Assembly (NCBI RefSeq): GCF_009017275.1
Contig: NZ_WBZC01000009.1
Coordinates: forward strand, 1 to 47,829
Reading direction: 5' to 3'
Length of the DNA stretch: 47,829 nt
Source: Alkaliphilus pronyensis
GTDB lineage: Bacteria > Bacillota > Clostridia > Peptostreptococcales > Natronincolaceae
The position numbers and the translations under genes were made by a program. Below, piece by piece: positions 16,417 to 24,857 of the stretch. The notes beneath the pieces were generated by a model, which searched no databases, was not told the DNA's origin, and saw only the letters and a program-made list of their open reading frames with translations. The stretch's first letter is position 1. Every line of letters begins with the position of its first letter.

Positions 16417-16791
16417 ATTGCCATGTTTTTCTTCATAGACAATATCTTCAATATTGTTATTTTCGTCTAATATTAGTACCTTTGGCTTAAAGGTACTGGC
16501 TTCCTCCTCATTCAACCAGCAATAGGCAATTATTATAACCTTATCTCCTGGTTGAACTAGCCTTGCTGCTGCACCATTTAAGCATATTACTCCACTTCCT
16601 GCTTCACCCTTTATGACATAGGTTTCAAATCTTGCCCCGTTGTTATTATTAACTATTTGCACCTTTTCATTAGGATAAATATTGGCCTCCTTTAGCAGGT
16701 TTTCATCAATTGTTACACTTCCTACATAGTTAAGGTTAGCTTCTGTAACTGTTCCTCTGTGAAGCTTTGACTTAAAAAAATTTAACATCAT
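16408..16791 (-). CDS. panD: Aspartate 1-decarboxylase (pyruvoyl enzyme)
   Basis: PanD makes beta-alanine from aspartate. The 127-residue proenzyme has the self-cleavage site Gly24-Ser25 in NYVGSVTID, which forms the pyruvoyl group. [17 protein letters not shown] and [12 protein letters not shown] are also typical. The ribosome site GAGGAA lies in the end of panC. It is the last gene of the pantothenate operon. Confidence 0.95.
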   Translation of the reverse strand: MMLNFFKSKLHRGTVTEANLNYVGSVTIDENLLKEANIYPNEKVQIVNNNNGARFETYVIKGEAGSGVICLNGAAARLVQPGDKVIIIAYCWLNEEEASTFKPKVLILDENNNIEDIVYEEKHGNRR

Positions 16792-16794
16792 TGT

Positions 16795-17643
16795 TTATTC
16801 CTCCATAATTATATTATCGATTAGTCGGACATTTCCTACTTTTGCTGCAATTGCTATTAATACCTTACCCCCTATAATACTAACAGCTTCTAAGGTAGGA
16901 AATTGTAACATCTCTATATAGTCAATATTTACAGTAGGCTCTTGACTTATAATTTTTATAATTTTTTCCTTAATAGTAAAAACATTTTTTTCTCCACAGT
17001 CAACTATTTTTTTAGCCTCCATAAGACCCTTAGAAAGTATTAGTGCAGCTTGTCTATCTTCTGGACTCAGTAAAATATTTCTTGAGCTCATGGCTAAGCC
17101 ATCTGGTTCCCTAACTATTGGGCATGGAACTATTTCTGTGTTAAGAAATAAGTCCCTAACCATTTGCTGTACTACAGCCACCTGCTGTGCATCCTTTAAA
17201 CCGAAGTATGCACGGTTGGGTTCAACTATTTGGAAAAGCTTATTAACAATGGTTGTAACTCCTTTAAAGTGTCCTGGCCTTGAAGCTCCACAAAGCTTAT
17301 CAGTTATATCCAGTACTTCAACATAGGTTTTATGTCCAGTAGGATACATTTCTTCTACAGTAGGATGAAACATGTAGTCTGCACCTGCAGCCTCTGCTAA
17401 TTCCTTATCTCTTTTAATGTCTTTAGGATATATTTCATAATCTTCATTTACACCAAATTGAGTTGGATTTACAAAAACACTTACAATAACTATATGGTTT
17501 TCTTCTCTAGCTCTTTTAATAAGAGATAGGTGACCATCATGAAGATAACCCATGGTGGGAACTAATCCTATGGTTTTATTAAAGCTTGCTTTATAGGAGT
17601 CTACAATTTCTTTCATTTCTTTTACGGTTTTAATTGTCTTCAT
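16795..17643 (-). CDS. panC: Pantothenate synthetase (pantoate--beta-alanine ligase)
   Basis: PanC joins pantoate and beta-alanine using ATP. The nucleotidyltransferase signature HDGH occurs in VPTMGYLHDGHLSL, and RPGHFKGVTTIVNKLF, GLKDAQQVAVV and SSRNILLSPE follow in the family order. The 282-residue length is normal. AAGGTGA precedes ATG 17643, 13 bp after panB. It stands third in the pan operon. Confidence 0.96.
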   Translation of the reverse strand: MKTIKTVKEMKEIVDSYKASFNKTIGLVPTMGYLHDGHLSLIKRAREENHIVIVSVFVNPTQFGVNEDYEIYPKDIKRDKELAEAAGADYMFHPTVEEMYPTGHKTYVEVLDITDKLCGASRPGHFKGVTTIVNKLFQIVEPNRAYFGLKDAQQVAVVQQMVRDLFLNTEIVPCPIVREPDGLAMSSRNILLSPEDRQAALILSKGLMEAKKIVDCGEKNVFTIKEKIIKIISQEPTVNIDYIEMLQFPTLEAVSIIGGKVLIAIAAKVGNVRLIDNIIMEE

Positions 17644-17656
17644 TAATCCATCACCT

Positions 17657-18487
17657 TTAGTATAATTTTTTTAATATTTCTTCTTTAATTGAAAAGGTAT
17701 GCTTTTCTTCTGGAAATTTACCAGCCTGTATTTCTTCACAGAACTGAAGAACAGCTTGCTTAATATTTACTCCAACATCACAATATTTTTTTGCGAATTT
17801 TGGAGTAAAGTCACTAAACATACCCAGCATGTCCTGTGTTACTAGAACCTGACCATCGCAATACTTACCTGCACCTATACCTATTGTTGGTATTTCTAGT
17901 CCCTCAGTTATTATTTTTGCTAATTTTTCTGGAACACACTCTAGAACAATTGCAAATACTCCTGTCTCCTGAAGTAGCTTAGCATCCTCTAATATTTTTC
18001 TTGCCTGCCCCTCGTCTTTACCTTGAACTTTAAAGCCCCCCATCATATTTACAGATTGTGGTGTTAAGCCTAAATGACCAATTACAGGTATCTGTGCCTT
18101 TACAAGAGCATTTATTTTGTCAATAACCTCTTTTCCTCCCTCAAGCTTAACTGCTTGAGCATTGGCCTCTTGAATCATTCTACCTGCATTTTTAATAGTA
18201 TCCTCTATACTTACATGGTAGGATAAAAATGGCATGTCAGCAATAACTAAAGCATTTTTAGCACCTCTTGAAACTGCCTTAGTATGATGAATTATGTCAT
18301 CAACTGTTACCTGTAGAGTATTCTCGTACCCTAATACAACCATACCGAGGGAGTCACCTACTAGAATACTATCTACTCCAGCTTCGTCTATCAGCTTAGC
18401 AGTTGAATAATCATATGCAGTTAGCATTGAAATTACATGCCCCTCCCCTTTGCTTTTGGCAAATGATGCAGTGGTAAATTTCCTCAT
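17657..18487 (-). CDS. panB: 3-methyl-2-oxobutanoate hydroxymethyltransferase
   Basis: PanB makes ketopantoate from 2-oxoisovalerate and methylene-tetrahydrofolate. Family motifs are [31 protein letters not shown] and [17 protein letters not shown]. The start is ATG 18487, whose AGAGGAG is ideal; an in-frame ATG at 18520 lies inside the upstream gene. It overlaps that gene by 4 bp (ATGA), so the two are translationally coupled. Confidence 0.96.
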   Translation of the reverse strand: MRKFTTASFAKSKGEGHVISMLTAYDYSTAKLIDEAGVDSILVGDSLGMVVLGYENTLQVTVDDIIHHTKAVSRGAKNALVIADMPFLSYHVSIEDTIKNAGRMIQEANAQAVKLEGGKEVIDKINALVKAQIPVIGHLGLTPQSVNMMGGFKVQGKDEGQARKILEDAKLLQETGVFAIVLECVPEKLAKIITEGLEIPTIGIGAGKYCDGQVLVTQDMLGMFSDFTPKFAKKYCDVGVNIKQAVLQFCEEIQAGKFPEEKHTFSIKEEILKKLY

Positions 18488-19356
18488 ATAATCTCCTCTT
18501 TCCATAAGGTATTTAGACAATCGACTATTTTCTTATCCTTTAGCTTTTTTTCATTAGCTAATTTTGTAGTTTCTTCACCTAGCCTCTTATAAAACAAAGC
18601 TTCGTTAGGTGCTTTTACCTTCATTACATCAAGATGCTTTCTAATGGTATTCACATCTCCACGTGCTATTGGACCTGTTAGAGCTTCTACTGTACCAAAA
18701 TCCTTGACATTATTAAGACTGCCAATAATTAGAGGATACATTGCCTTAAAGCCTTCAATTTCATTAATATCGGCGGCCTTTAGCATTTTTATTGAAAGAT
18801 CCATAAGTGTTACTAAATAGTTAGAGACTACACAGGCAGCTGCGTGATACAAGGGTTTGTTTTTTCCATCTAAAATAAAATATTGATTACCGCAAAGCTT
18901 CATAATATTAACTAGCTTATCAAGATTTTCTTCGTCTCCTTCTATACTAAAGACTGTATTTTTAAGGTTTTCTACAGCCACATCTATATTGGCAAAGGCT
19001 TGAAGCGGATGAAGGGAATATATACTGCAACCAAACTTTTTTGCATTATTGAATACTTCTGAACTGTGGGCTCCGCTCATGTGTACCAAAAGATGATCCC
19101 TTCTTAATTTTCTGGTGTTACTTATTTCATTACAAATGGACTGTAAAGCATCATCGGGGGTTGTAACAAATATAATACCTACAGTGTCTATTAGCTGGTG
19201 AAGCATTTCAAAAGGTTTACTATCAGTATAATTGGCACTTGCTACTGCTGAGCTATAGCTTCTACTATAATAGCCCATTACATTAAACCCATTATCAACT
19301 AAATATTTCCCGAAGCTCCTTCCCACCTTACCTCCACCAATAAAGCCTATTCTCAT
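18484..19356 (-). CDS. panG: Rossmann-like/DUF2520 protein, probable ketopantoate reductase (PanG type)
   Basis: The 290-residue protein starts with an NAD(P)-binding Rossmann fold ([17 protein letters not shown]) and [15 protein letters not shown], then a C-terminal helical DUF2520 domain ([25 protein letters not shown]). As first gene of an operon with panB, panC and panD but no panE, it probably supplies the missing reduction of ketopantoate to pantoate, as reported for PanG in Francisella. The family match to PanG is from memory, so the symbol is a strong candidate and not proven. GAGGAGGG precedes ATG 19356. Confidence 0.75.
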   Translation of the reverse strand: MRIGFIGGGKVGRSFGKYLVDNGFNVMGYYSRSYSSAVASANYTDSKPFEMLHQLIDTVGIIFVTTPDDALQSICNEISNTRKLRRDHLLVHMSGAHSSEVFNNAKKFGCSIYSLHPLQAFANIDVAVENLKNTVFSIEGDEENLDKLVNIMKLCGNQYFILDGKNKPLYHAAACVVSNYLVTLMDLSIKMLKAADINEIEGFKAMYPLIIGSLNNVKDFGTVEALTGPIARGDVNTIRKHLDVMKVKAPNEALFYKRLGEETTKLANEKKLKDKKIVDCLNTLWKEEII

Positions 19357-19441
19357 TTTTTACCCTCCTCTAATACTTCTACAATATAATAAAGCCTTTT
19401 TCCATGAGATTTAGGTATCACAGAAAAAGGCATACAAACAT

Positions 19442-19470
19442 AAAAAACCTTTTTGAGGTAACAAAAAGGT
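19442..19470 (-). terminator. Leader terminator of the pan operon
   Basis: On the minus strand ACCTTTTT, an 8-base loop (GTTACCTC), AAAAAGGT and six T residues form an intrinsic terminator 86 bases upstream of the panG start. Its loop (TACCTC) is complementary to GAGGTA at 19490-19495, at the base of the preceding hairpin. Attenuation is therefore likely. Confidence 0.65.
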
Positions 19471-19489
19471 GCATATTAAATAAGCTGTC

Positions 19490-19525
19490 TACCTCTGTCT
19501 CAGACCCCACGGCTTTGAGCAGAAA
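19490..19525 (-). ncRNA. Structured leader resembling the pan RNA motif
   Basis: On the minus strand TTTCTG-CTCA pairs with TGAG-A-CAGAGG, giving a 10-bp stem broken by a bulged A, around an AAGCC...GGGTC interior. A hairpin with bulged A residues upstream of panB operons is the described pan motif. I assign this by position and shape, without a covariance-model search. The 3' strand (GAGG) also matches the terminator loop downstream. The rest of the gene-free stretch 19357-19830 holds repeat copy C and AT-rich sequence. Confidence 0.5.
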
Positions 19526-19611
19526 CTAATTTTATTTTTATTATGGTATAGCTCATTATAATGATGCTATCCTTAAGCTTAGTTTATCACAAGGTTATTT
19601 TACATACAAGC

Positions 19612-19737
19612 TTTATATCAGTGGCCTTACTAGGTCTTCTGCTTTTAAGGGGAGATAAGTACCCCATAGCATCAAAATAAGTACTACTAGAGTTCAGGTG
19701 GAGTAAAAACTTCGCATGAACTAAATTTTCTTTAAAA
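19612..19737 (+). repeat. Modular intergenic repeat, copy C (diverged, both modules)
   Basis: Module 1 (TTTATATCAGTGGCCTTACT through GGGGAGATAAGTACC) is diverged. Module 2 (AGAGTTCAGGTGGAGTAAAAA through ATTTTCTTT) is well kept, but the second hairpin strand has drifted. It lies 94 bases before the degV start codon. Confidence 0.75.
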
Positions 19738-19765
19738 TATGGTATTGATTGTTATTTTAAAATAC

Positions 19766-19795
19766 TTTACAATAGGTATTAGTACCTGGTATTAT
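19766..19795 (+). promoter_or_regulatory. Promoter of degV with a spacer dyad
   Basis: TTTACA (19766-19771) and TATTAT (19790-19795) are 18 bp apart. The inverted repeat AGGTA-TTAG-TACCT (19774-19787) lies between them and could be an operator. Confidence 0.45.
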
Positions 19796-19830
19796 ATTCT
19801 TATACTAATTATACATAAGGAGCTGATTTT

Positions 19831-20658
19831 ATGGGAAAAATACAAATTGTTACAGATAGCACTGCATATTTAAGTAAAGAATTTGCAAAGAAAAATGATA
19901 TTAAGGTGGTACCATTATCAGTAAACTTCGAGGGCACTGTATCAAATGAAGGCTTTCCTGGTGAGTTTGATGATTTCTTTGAAAGATTAGCTACATCGAA
20001 GGATTTTCCAACTACATCTCAGCCCTCTGCAGGTGCTTTTGTTGAAGTCTTTCAAGAGGCGTTAAAGGAAGAAAAGGAAGTTATAGCTATTACCATCTCT
20101 TCTAAGCTTAGTGGCACATATACCAGCGCTATTACTGCTACAGATATAGTAGGTAAAGAAAGCATATCAGTAGTTGATTCCTTGACAACTGCAGCAAACC
20201 TAAAGGAGTTAATTGATATTGCACTTGTAATGATAGATGAAGGTTTTTCAAGAAAAGAAATTGTTATCAGGCTAGAAGAAGAAAAAAAGAAAATGGGTAT
20301 CCTATTAACCGTAGGCACACTGGACTATTTAAAAAGGGGCGGTAGATTATCTAATACAGGGGCATTATTAGGAAACCTTTTAAATATAAAACCTATTATT
20401 GCATTAAAAGAAGGTAAGCTAGTTTCTGTTGATAAGGTTAGAGGTAAAAAAAAGGCCCTAGCAAAGATAATAGAGAATATTCCAAATCAGGCAACCGTTA
20501 TTAATATTTGTCATATTTATGCTTTGGATGAGGCTCTGGAAATAAAAGAGCTACTAATGTACAAATTTCCCAGTGCAAAAGTTGATATTCAAGTTCTTGG
20601 TCCTGTAATTGGTGCTCATCTTGGCCCTAAAGCTGTTGGTGTATTGTTTAGGTATTAA
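19831..20658 (+). CDS. DegV-family fatty-acid-binding protein
   Basis: The 275-residue protein has the DegV pattern: IQIVTDSTAYLSKEF, TSQPSAGAFVEVF, a TISSKLSGTYTSA motif, the SVVDSLTTA strand and LDYLKRGGRLSNTGALLGNLL. Members bind a fatty acid in a buried pocket, and FakB-type members pass it to a FakA kinase. No fakA is in this window, so the role stays general. AAGGAG precedes ATG 19831. It is monocistronic. Confidence 0.9.
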   Translation: MGKIQIVTDSTAYLSKEFAKKNDIKVVPLSVNFEGTVSNEGFPGEFDDFFERLATSKDFPTTSQPSAGAFVEVFQEALKEEKEVIAITISSKLSGTYTSAITATDIVGKESISVVDSLTTAANLKELIDIALVMIDEGFSRKEIVIRLEEEKKKMGILLTVGTLDYLKRGGRLSNTGALLGNLLNIKPIIALKEGKLVSVDKVRGKKKALAKIIENIPNQATVINICHIYALDEALEIKELLMYKFPSAKVDIQVLGPVIGAHLGPKAVGVLFRY

Positions 20659-20760
20659 TATTAAATACTATGTTAGTAAGAATAAATAGATTGTTTCCTA
20701 TAAATTCTTGTACTATAATGTTAATAATAAGTACAATTATTAAGTGTGGAGCGTGGATCA

Positions 20761-21123
20761 ATGACAAATAAATTAAAACATGCGAAAAAAATATTGAAAT
20801 TTTCCATTAGTAGTATTGTGCTAATCTCTATAATCGCTATTATCTATAGTCTAATAAGGAGTCAAGGACCGTGGGATTATGTGCTACAATTTAATATAAT
20901 AATATCATCCTTTATAATTGTTTTTGGTGTTATTAGCTTTTTTGCTCCAATAAATCTAAAGAAGAGTAATAGATTAGTAGATCATTCAAATATAACTGAG
21001 GTATTACGGGAGGAGAAGGAAAAAAAAGTTGAAGGCTCACTGGAAAGCATATTATGGGGGATTAGCAACATTATTATTGTAGGTGTTGGAGAAATAATAG
21101 TTAAGTCATACCTTCAGCAGTAA
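20761..21123 (+). CDS. Small two-helix membrane protein, unknown
   Basis: The 120-residue product has a basic N-terminus, two hydrophobic segments (about 13-34 and 43-62) and a charged soluble part. A shorter third hydrophobic stretch (about 95-114) follows near the C-terminus. A GTG at 20746 is in frame, but GTGGAG is placed correctly for ATG 20761. I do not recognise the family. It follows degV with a 102-bp gap. Confidence 0.6.
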   Translation: MTNKLKHAKKILKFSISSIVLISIIAIIYSLIRSQGPWDYVLQFNIIISSFIIVFGVISFFAPINLKKSNRLVDHSNITEVLREEKEKKVEGSLESILWGISNIIIVGVGEIIVKSYLQQ

Positions 21124-21130
21124 AATTTTA

Positions 21131-21631
21131 TTAAACAGATTTTAAACTGTAGGTTATATGGTTTAATATCTGTTTTTTTATGTTATCCTCTATCTTTGCT
21201 TCTTGAAAGCCTAAATAGCAGTAGTTATTATCCTGCTCCATTAAATAATAAATTAAGAATATATCCTGTCCAATTAGCTTGGTTATACTATTAACTGATT
21301 TTACATTATTAAGCTTAAATATAAAGCTAGTCTCCTTTATTCCAGCCAAAAACGTTAATTGAAGCTTATCTTTACTTGCTATAACATCATAGCTTATATC
21401 TTCAAGTATCCAATCTATATCATTTTCTCCGTTACATATAAAATAAAAGCAAACACCTTCTGTAGAGTCAACTATAAAATGGGTATGCTTTAAGTCATAA
21501 AAGCCTAATGGATTTATTTCTGTTTTCGATATTAAGGACATTGGCTCCAATGATTTTAGCTGACCTTTATTGAAATCTTTAACCCTACTGGTTTTACTAT
21601 TGTTTAAACCTTTATATACACATTTTTCCAT
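21131..21631 (-). CDS. Hypothetical protein, unknown
   Basis: The 166-residue soluble protein has alternating hydrophobic strands (FYDLKHTHFIVDS, DKLQLTFLAGIKETSF) and two Cys, suggesting a beta-rich fold. I do not recognise a family. GGGGGATA precedes ATG 21631. It is convergent with the small membrane protein, 7 bp away. Confidence 0.6.
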   Translation of the reverse strand: MEKCVYKGLNNSKTSRVKDFNKGQLKSLEPMSLISKTEINPLGFYDLKHTHFIVDSTEGVCFYFICNGENDIDWILEDISYDVIASKDKLQLTFLAGIKETSFIFKLNNVKSVNSITKLIGQDIFLIYYLMEQDNNYCYLGFQEAKIEDNIKKQILNHITYSLKSV

Positions 21632-21857
21632 ATGCTATCCCCCTATTATTGCCCCCATAAAGCCTATCTAGGATTTCGACAATATACCTTAGTATTCCTG
21701 CAATACTATGGATTTCTTATAACTATTTGAAATTATTAAATATATTTAGGAAATAATTAACTAATAATTAATAAATCTTAACTAACCATAGTGTATTATT
21801 TAACTTATTGAAGTATAATTTCTAGTATTATAGTAAATATAATAAAAAAACATATAA

Positions 21858-21911
21858 GAGGCTAGCTACACTTTCCTTCCCCTATAGAGGGGAAGTATTA
21901 GTAACGCCTCC
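21858..21911 (-). repeat. Modular intergenic repeat, copy F (module 1, inverted)
   Basis: Read on the minus strand this begins GAGGCGTTACTAATACTTCC and matches module 1 of the family. The outer pair GAGGC/GCCTC and the inner hairpin CTTCCCC/GGGGAAG are intact although the bases differ from other copies, which suggests conserved structure. It lies in the leader of the 68-residue gene. The rest of the gap 21632-21935 is AT-rich without visible features. Confidence 0.6.
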
Positions 21912-21935
21912 GTTATAAATAAGGAGTCGATATTA

Positions 21936-22142
21936 TTGAGTACACTTAAGGCTGTAATACGATTACAGGAAATCAAATCAACCCTTGAAAACAGACATTT
22001 CAATTGCGAACATTTCAATTCATTATGTCATGAATTCGAGTGTATTAAGTTAAAGCTTCTTAAATCTAATTTTGCCTTTGATAATATTGTGTGTCTTTTA
22101 TCGGAGGTTGAAAACACAATAAATGCAGTTAAATCTGCCTAA
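21936..22142 (+). CDS. Small protein of 68 residues, unknown
   Basis: The TTG start at 21936 follows a good AAGGAG. The product is helical with four Cys or so (NCEHFNSLCHEFECI, DNIVCLL). I recognise no family. Its stop codon overlaps that of trmB on the other strand by four bases. It is probably real because of the ribosome site and the ordinary amino-acid mix, but this is a modest call. Confidence 0.5.
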   Translation: MSTLKAVIRLQEIKSTLENRHFNCEHFNSLCHEFECIKLKLLKSNFAFDNIVCLLSEVENTINAVKSA

Positions 22143-22771
22143 GGCTTTATGGCTACATATTTATTAATTCTTTTTCCTTGCTTAACAAACTTTTCTTCAT
22201 ATTCGGTTGAAACATTATTAACAGTATCCTTATATAAATCGTAGCTGACACTTTTTATAATGTAATTGCTGTTTTTTAACTGTATTAATGAAAATTCAAA
22301 TAGTTCAAGACTATCTGTCTTAAAATGTATCTCTCCCCCCTTTTTTAATATAGCATGATACTTTTTCAAGAAGTCTCCATGGGTTAACCTGCGTTTTTCA
22401 TGTCTTTTTTTAGGCCATGGATCACTAAAATTCAAGTATATCCTTTCTATCTCTTCTTCTCCAAAAACTTCATTAATTATCTCACCATTAAAATTAGTTA
22501 AGCAAAGGTTATTAAAGCCTTTACCCTCTACTTCTTTTGCTACCTTGTATAATAATTCCTTAGATTTTTCTATACCTATGTAATTTATATCCTTGTTTTG
22601 CCTTGCTAATGTGGTTATGAACTTGCCTTTACCTATGCCAAGCTCTATATGTATTTTATTATCATTGTTAAAGTAATCATTCCATTTATTAATGTAGCTA
22701 CAGGGATTACTAACAAAAAAAGAGTATTCCAATAGTAAGCCTTCAACCCCTGGAATATTTCGGACACGCAT
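22139..22771 (-). CDS. trmB: tRNA (guanine-N7)-methyltransferase
   Basis: TrmB methylates G46 of tRNA using S-adenosylmethionine. The SAM-binding loop IELGIGKGKF and the family signature LNFSDPWPKKRHEKRRL are both present. The start is ATG 22771, with GGGAGG eight bases upstream, giving 210 residues; a GTG at 22780 is less well placed. The gene is single. Confidence 0.95.
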   Translation of the reverse strand: MRVRNIPGVEGLLLEYSFFVSNPCSYINKWNDYFNNDNKIHIELGIGKGKFITTLARQNKDINYIGIEKSKELLYKVAKEVEGKGFNNLCLTNFNGEIINEVFGEEEIERIYLNFSDPWPKKRHEKRRLTHGDFLKKYHAILKKGGEIHFKTDSLELFEFSLIQLKNSNYIIKSVSYDLYKDTVNNVSTEYEEKFVKQGKRINKYVAIKP

Positions 22772-22842
22772 AAAAAACACCTCCCACTGTATGTCACCAC
22801 TACTATATCACTATAATAATGGCTTTCCAACTACTATTTACT

Positions 22843-23526
22843 TTATATTACACTTATCCTTCTAACACCCTCTACATTACTTAATACTCTCATTAATAGA
22901 TCCTTATTCTGCTGTTGATTCTTATGTCCAGCACTAGTTTTTACTCTTAGATATAACTGGGCAATTTTGCTCTCCTCCGAATTCATTTCTAAAGATACAT
23001 GTATTATTGAAATATTCTCATTTCCTAGGGCTTCGGCTACTCTCCCCAGCTGTCCTGGTACATTATCAATATTTAGCTTAATAGCTATTATGCTCCTCCT
23101 ATCCGGTATATATATTTCCAGCTTTGAAAAAATCTTTAAAGCTATTAAAACTATTATAGCCGTTATAACTGCACCTGAATAGAAACCAGCTCCTAATGCT
23201 AATCCTATAGAGGCAACTGACCAGAGACTTGCTGCAGTTGTTAAGCCCTTTATTGTGTTACCGTCCTTAATAATTGTTCCTGCACCTAGAAAGCCTATAC
23301 CGCTTATTACCTGTGCACCTAATCGTGCTGGATCAGTACTAGTAAAGCTCTTATAGTTCTCAAAAATAAAAATAGATAATAGCATTACTAATGCAGCTCC
23401 TGTGCAAACTAGTATATGGGTTCTAAATCCAGCTGCCCTCTTTACACTTTCTCTTTCTATTCCTATTACTCCGCCTAATAAAGTAGCCACTAATAATCTA
23501 ATAATAATATCACTATAGTATAACAC
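22843..23526 (-). CDS. MgtC/SapB-family membrane protein with ACT-like tail
   Basis: About 140 residues of membrane domain carry the family core (LLGGVIGIERE, AAGFRTHILVCTGAAL, GIGFLGAGTII, GLTTAASLW). A soluble tail resembling ACT domains follows (NVPGQLGRVAEALG). MgtC proteins affect magnesium homeostasis and ATP synthase but are not proven transporters. GTG 23526 is best spaced from GGAGG; GTG 23535 touches it. Repeat copy D starts 26 bases upstream, so its promoter must lie within or beyond that copy. Confidence 0.85.
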   Translation of the reverse strand: MLYYSDIIIRLLVATLLGGVIGIERESVKRAAGFRTHILVCTGAALVMLLSIFIFENYKSFTSTDPARLGAQVISGIGFLGAGTIIKDGNTIKGLTTAASLWSVASIGLALGAGFYSGAVITAIIVLIALKIFSKLEIYIPDRRSIIAIKLNIDNVPGQLGRVAEALGNENISIIHVSLEMNSEESKIAQLYLRVKTSAGHKNQQQNKDLLMRVLSNVEGVRRISVI

Positions 23527-23551
23527 AAGCTTCACCTCCGCTGTTTTTTAC

Positions 23552-23680
23552 TTTATCTCAGCAGCGCTACTAACACTCCCGCTTCATAAGCGGGAGATAA
23601 GTGCCGCCAAGCTTCGAAATATGTGTAATTAAAGTTCAGGTGGAGTTAAAACTCCATCTGAACTAAGTTTTCTTTATAAT
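23552..23680 (+). repeat. Modular intergenic repeat, copy D (best preserved)
   Basis: Module 1 contains the perfect hairpin CTCCCGCTT-CAT-AAGCGGGAG and GTGCCGCCAAGCTTCG. The opening TTATCTC can also pair with GAGATAA. Module 2 is a 15-bp hairpin (AGTTCAGGTGGAGTT with one G-T pair to its partner strand) followed by TTTTCTTT, an intrinsic-terminator shape on the plus strand. It lies between mgtC-type and small membrane genes that diverge from it. Confidence 0.85.
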
Positions 23681-23787
23681 AAGTATATGTTACTTAATGA
23701 TTTTTGATATAATTAATATGCTTTATATATAGTATTTAAACATAAAATACCCATTAATGTATATACTTTTAGGAGGGTTATATAATT

Positions 23788-24063
23788 ATGGATTATATTT
23801 GTATTGGCTACTTTCTTTTATGGGAATGGCTTAAGGCACTGGTTGTTTTTTCAATTATAGATATAGTATTAATCAAAAAAAAGCTATTACAGGTCTTAAG
23901 AAGTCATGATACCTACATTTCCTCTTTAGTTGTAGCTTCCTTTTTAGTTATTATTAGAACCAACGATCTAACTCTACTAAGCTTTTTAGGCTGGGCCATT
24001 TTGTCTATAATTTTTTATTTTGTTTTTAAAATCCTTTACCTTTTATATGTTAAGCCATATTAG
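23788..24063 (+). CDS. Small membrane protein, unknown
   Basis: The 91-residue protein has about three hydrophobic segments (residues 4-30, 44-58, 63-87) and a basic loop LIKKKLLQVLRSHD. I recognise no family. AGGAGGG precedes ATG 23788. It lies directly upstream of the c-di-AMP riboswitch region, 98 bases from the element, and has no terminator of its own that I can see. Confidence 0.65.
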   Translation: MDYICIGYFLLWEWLKALVVFSIIDIVLIKKKLLQVLRSHDTYISSLVVASFLVIIRTNDLTLLSFLGWAILSIIFYFVFKILYLLYVKPY

Positions 24064-24160
24064 TTTATCTATTTACAAAAAAATACATTTAGCTTAAAAT
24101 GTAGTAGAATTAGTAAAAAGTAAATTTATAATTTATTGATAATCTACAAAAAATATTGAC

Positions 24161-24268
24161 AAGCCGAAAGTTTATAAAAATATAAACTGCGGGGGAACCA
24201 ATATTAAGGGGTGAATCCTATTGTAGGCTATTTCCCAAGCCGAACCCGACAGCTAACCTCGTAGGCTT
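24161..24268 (+). promoter_or_regulatory. c-di-AMP riboswitch (ydaO/yuaA type)
   Basis: The hallmark segments appear in order: AAGCCGAAAG, GGGGGAACCAA, GGGGTGAATCC, then CCGAACCCGACAGCTAACCT and CGTAGGCTT, which closes P1 with AAGCC. These are the conserved parts of the ydaO aptamer. The ribosome site GGGAGGA (24271-24277) begins three bases after P1, and no terminator stem lies between them. Control of translation start is therefore more likely than the usual transcription termination. The downstream sleB-like wall hydrolase is a classic target. Confidence 0.92.
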
Positions 24269-24285
24269 TAGGGAGGAAGATAATA

Positions 24286-24817
24286 ATGAAAAAAACTATT
24301 GTTATGTTAATGTTAGTATGTAGTTTTGTATTACCTGGAATAAAAGAAATAGATGCTTATAGGGAATATGGAACTGATATAATTGTCTACCATAATTCCC
24401 TTGACACATTTGCAGCTACTGATCTCAGGCACTAGGCTAACGGAAAACTCTATAGCAGGCTACACTACGAAGGACATAGATTATTTAGCAAAAATAATTC
24501 ATGCTGAGGCAAGGGGAGAAAGCTTTGAGGGTATGGTTGCCATAGGTGCTGTTATACTCAATAGAGTAGAAGATGATAGCTTTCCAAGTACAATTGAAGA
24601 GGTTATTTTTCAGCCAAATCAATTTTGCTCTGTAAAGGATGGGCAATTTCACCTTGAACCTAGTAGGTTAGCATACGATGCTGCATTTAGAGCTATTATG
24701 GGAAATGACCCGACAAATGGCTGCTTATTTTTTTATAACCCACAAATAGCCACAGCGGTATGGAGCTTTCAAAGACCTGTAGAGGCAGTAATTGGTAACC
24801 ACAGATTTACAAAATAA
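24286..24817 (+). pseudogene. SleB-type cell-wall hydrolase, frameshifted
   Basis: ATG 24286 follows GGGAGGA and begins a clear signal peptide (MKKTIVMLMLVCSFVLPG), but this frame stops at TAG 24433-24435. The hydrolase_2 (SleB) domain is in the +1 frame, open from 24383: LAKIIHAEARGESFEG with its Glu, GAVILNRVEDDSFPST and GNHRFTK, ending at 24817. One extra base between 24383 and 24432 would explain the split. It is either a true mutation or a sequencing error. The domain itself looks intact. The hydrolase would cut spore cortex or vegetative peptidoglycan under c-di-AMP control. Confidence 0.8.
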
Positions 24818-24819
24818 AT

Positions 24820-24857
24820 AAAAAAACAACAACAGTATTGTCTGTTGTTGTTTTTTT
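24820..24857. terminator. Bidirectional terminator between sleB-like and DUF881 genes
   Basis: AAAAAACAACAACAG and its complement form a 15-bp stem with a 6-base loop, with T runs on both strands. Confidence 0.85.

Noticed and set aside
24383-24385. Internal TTG as an authentic start of the SleB-type gene
   Set aside because: No ribosome site precedes it and it would lose the signal peptide; a frameshift explains the layout better.
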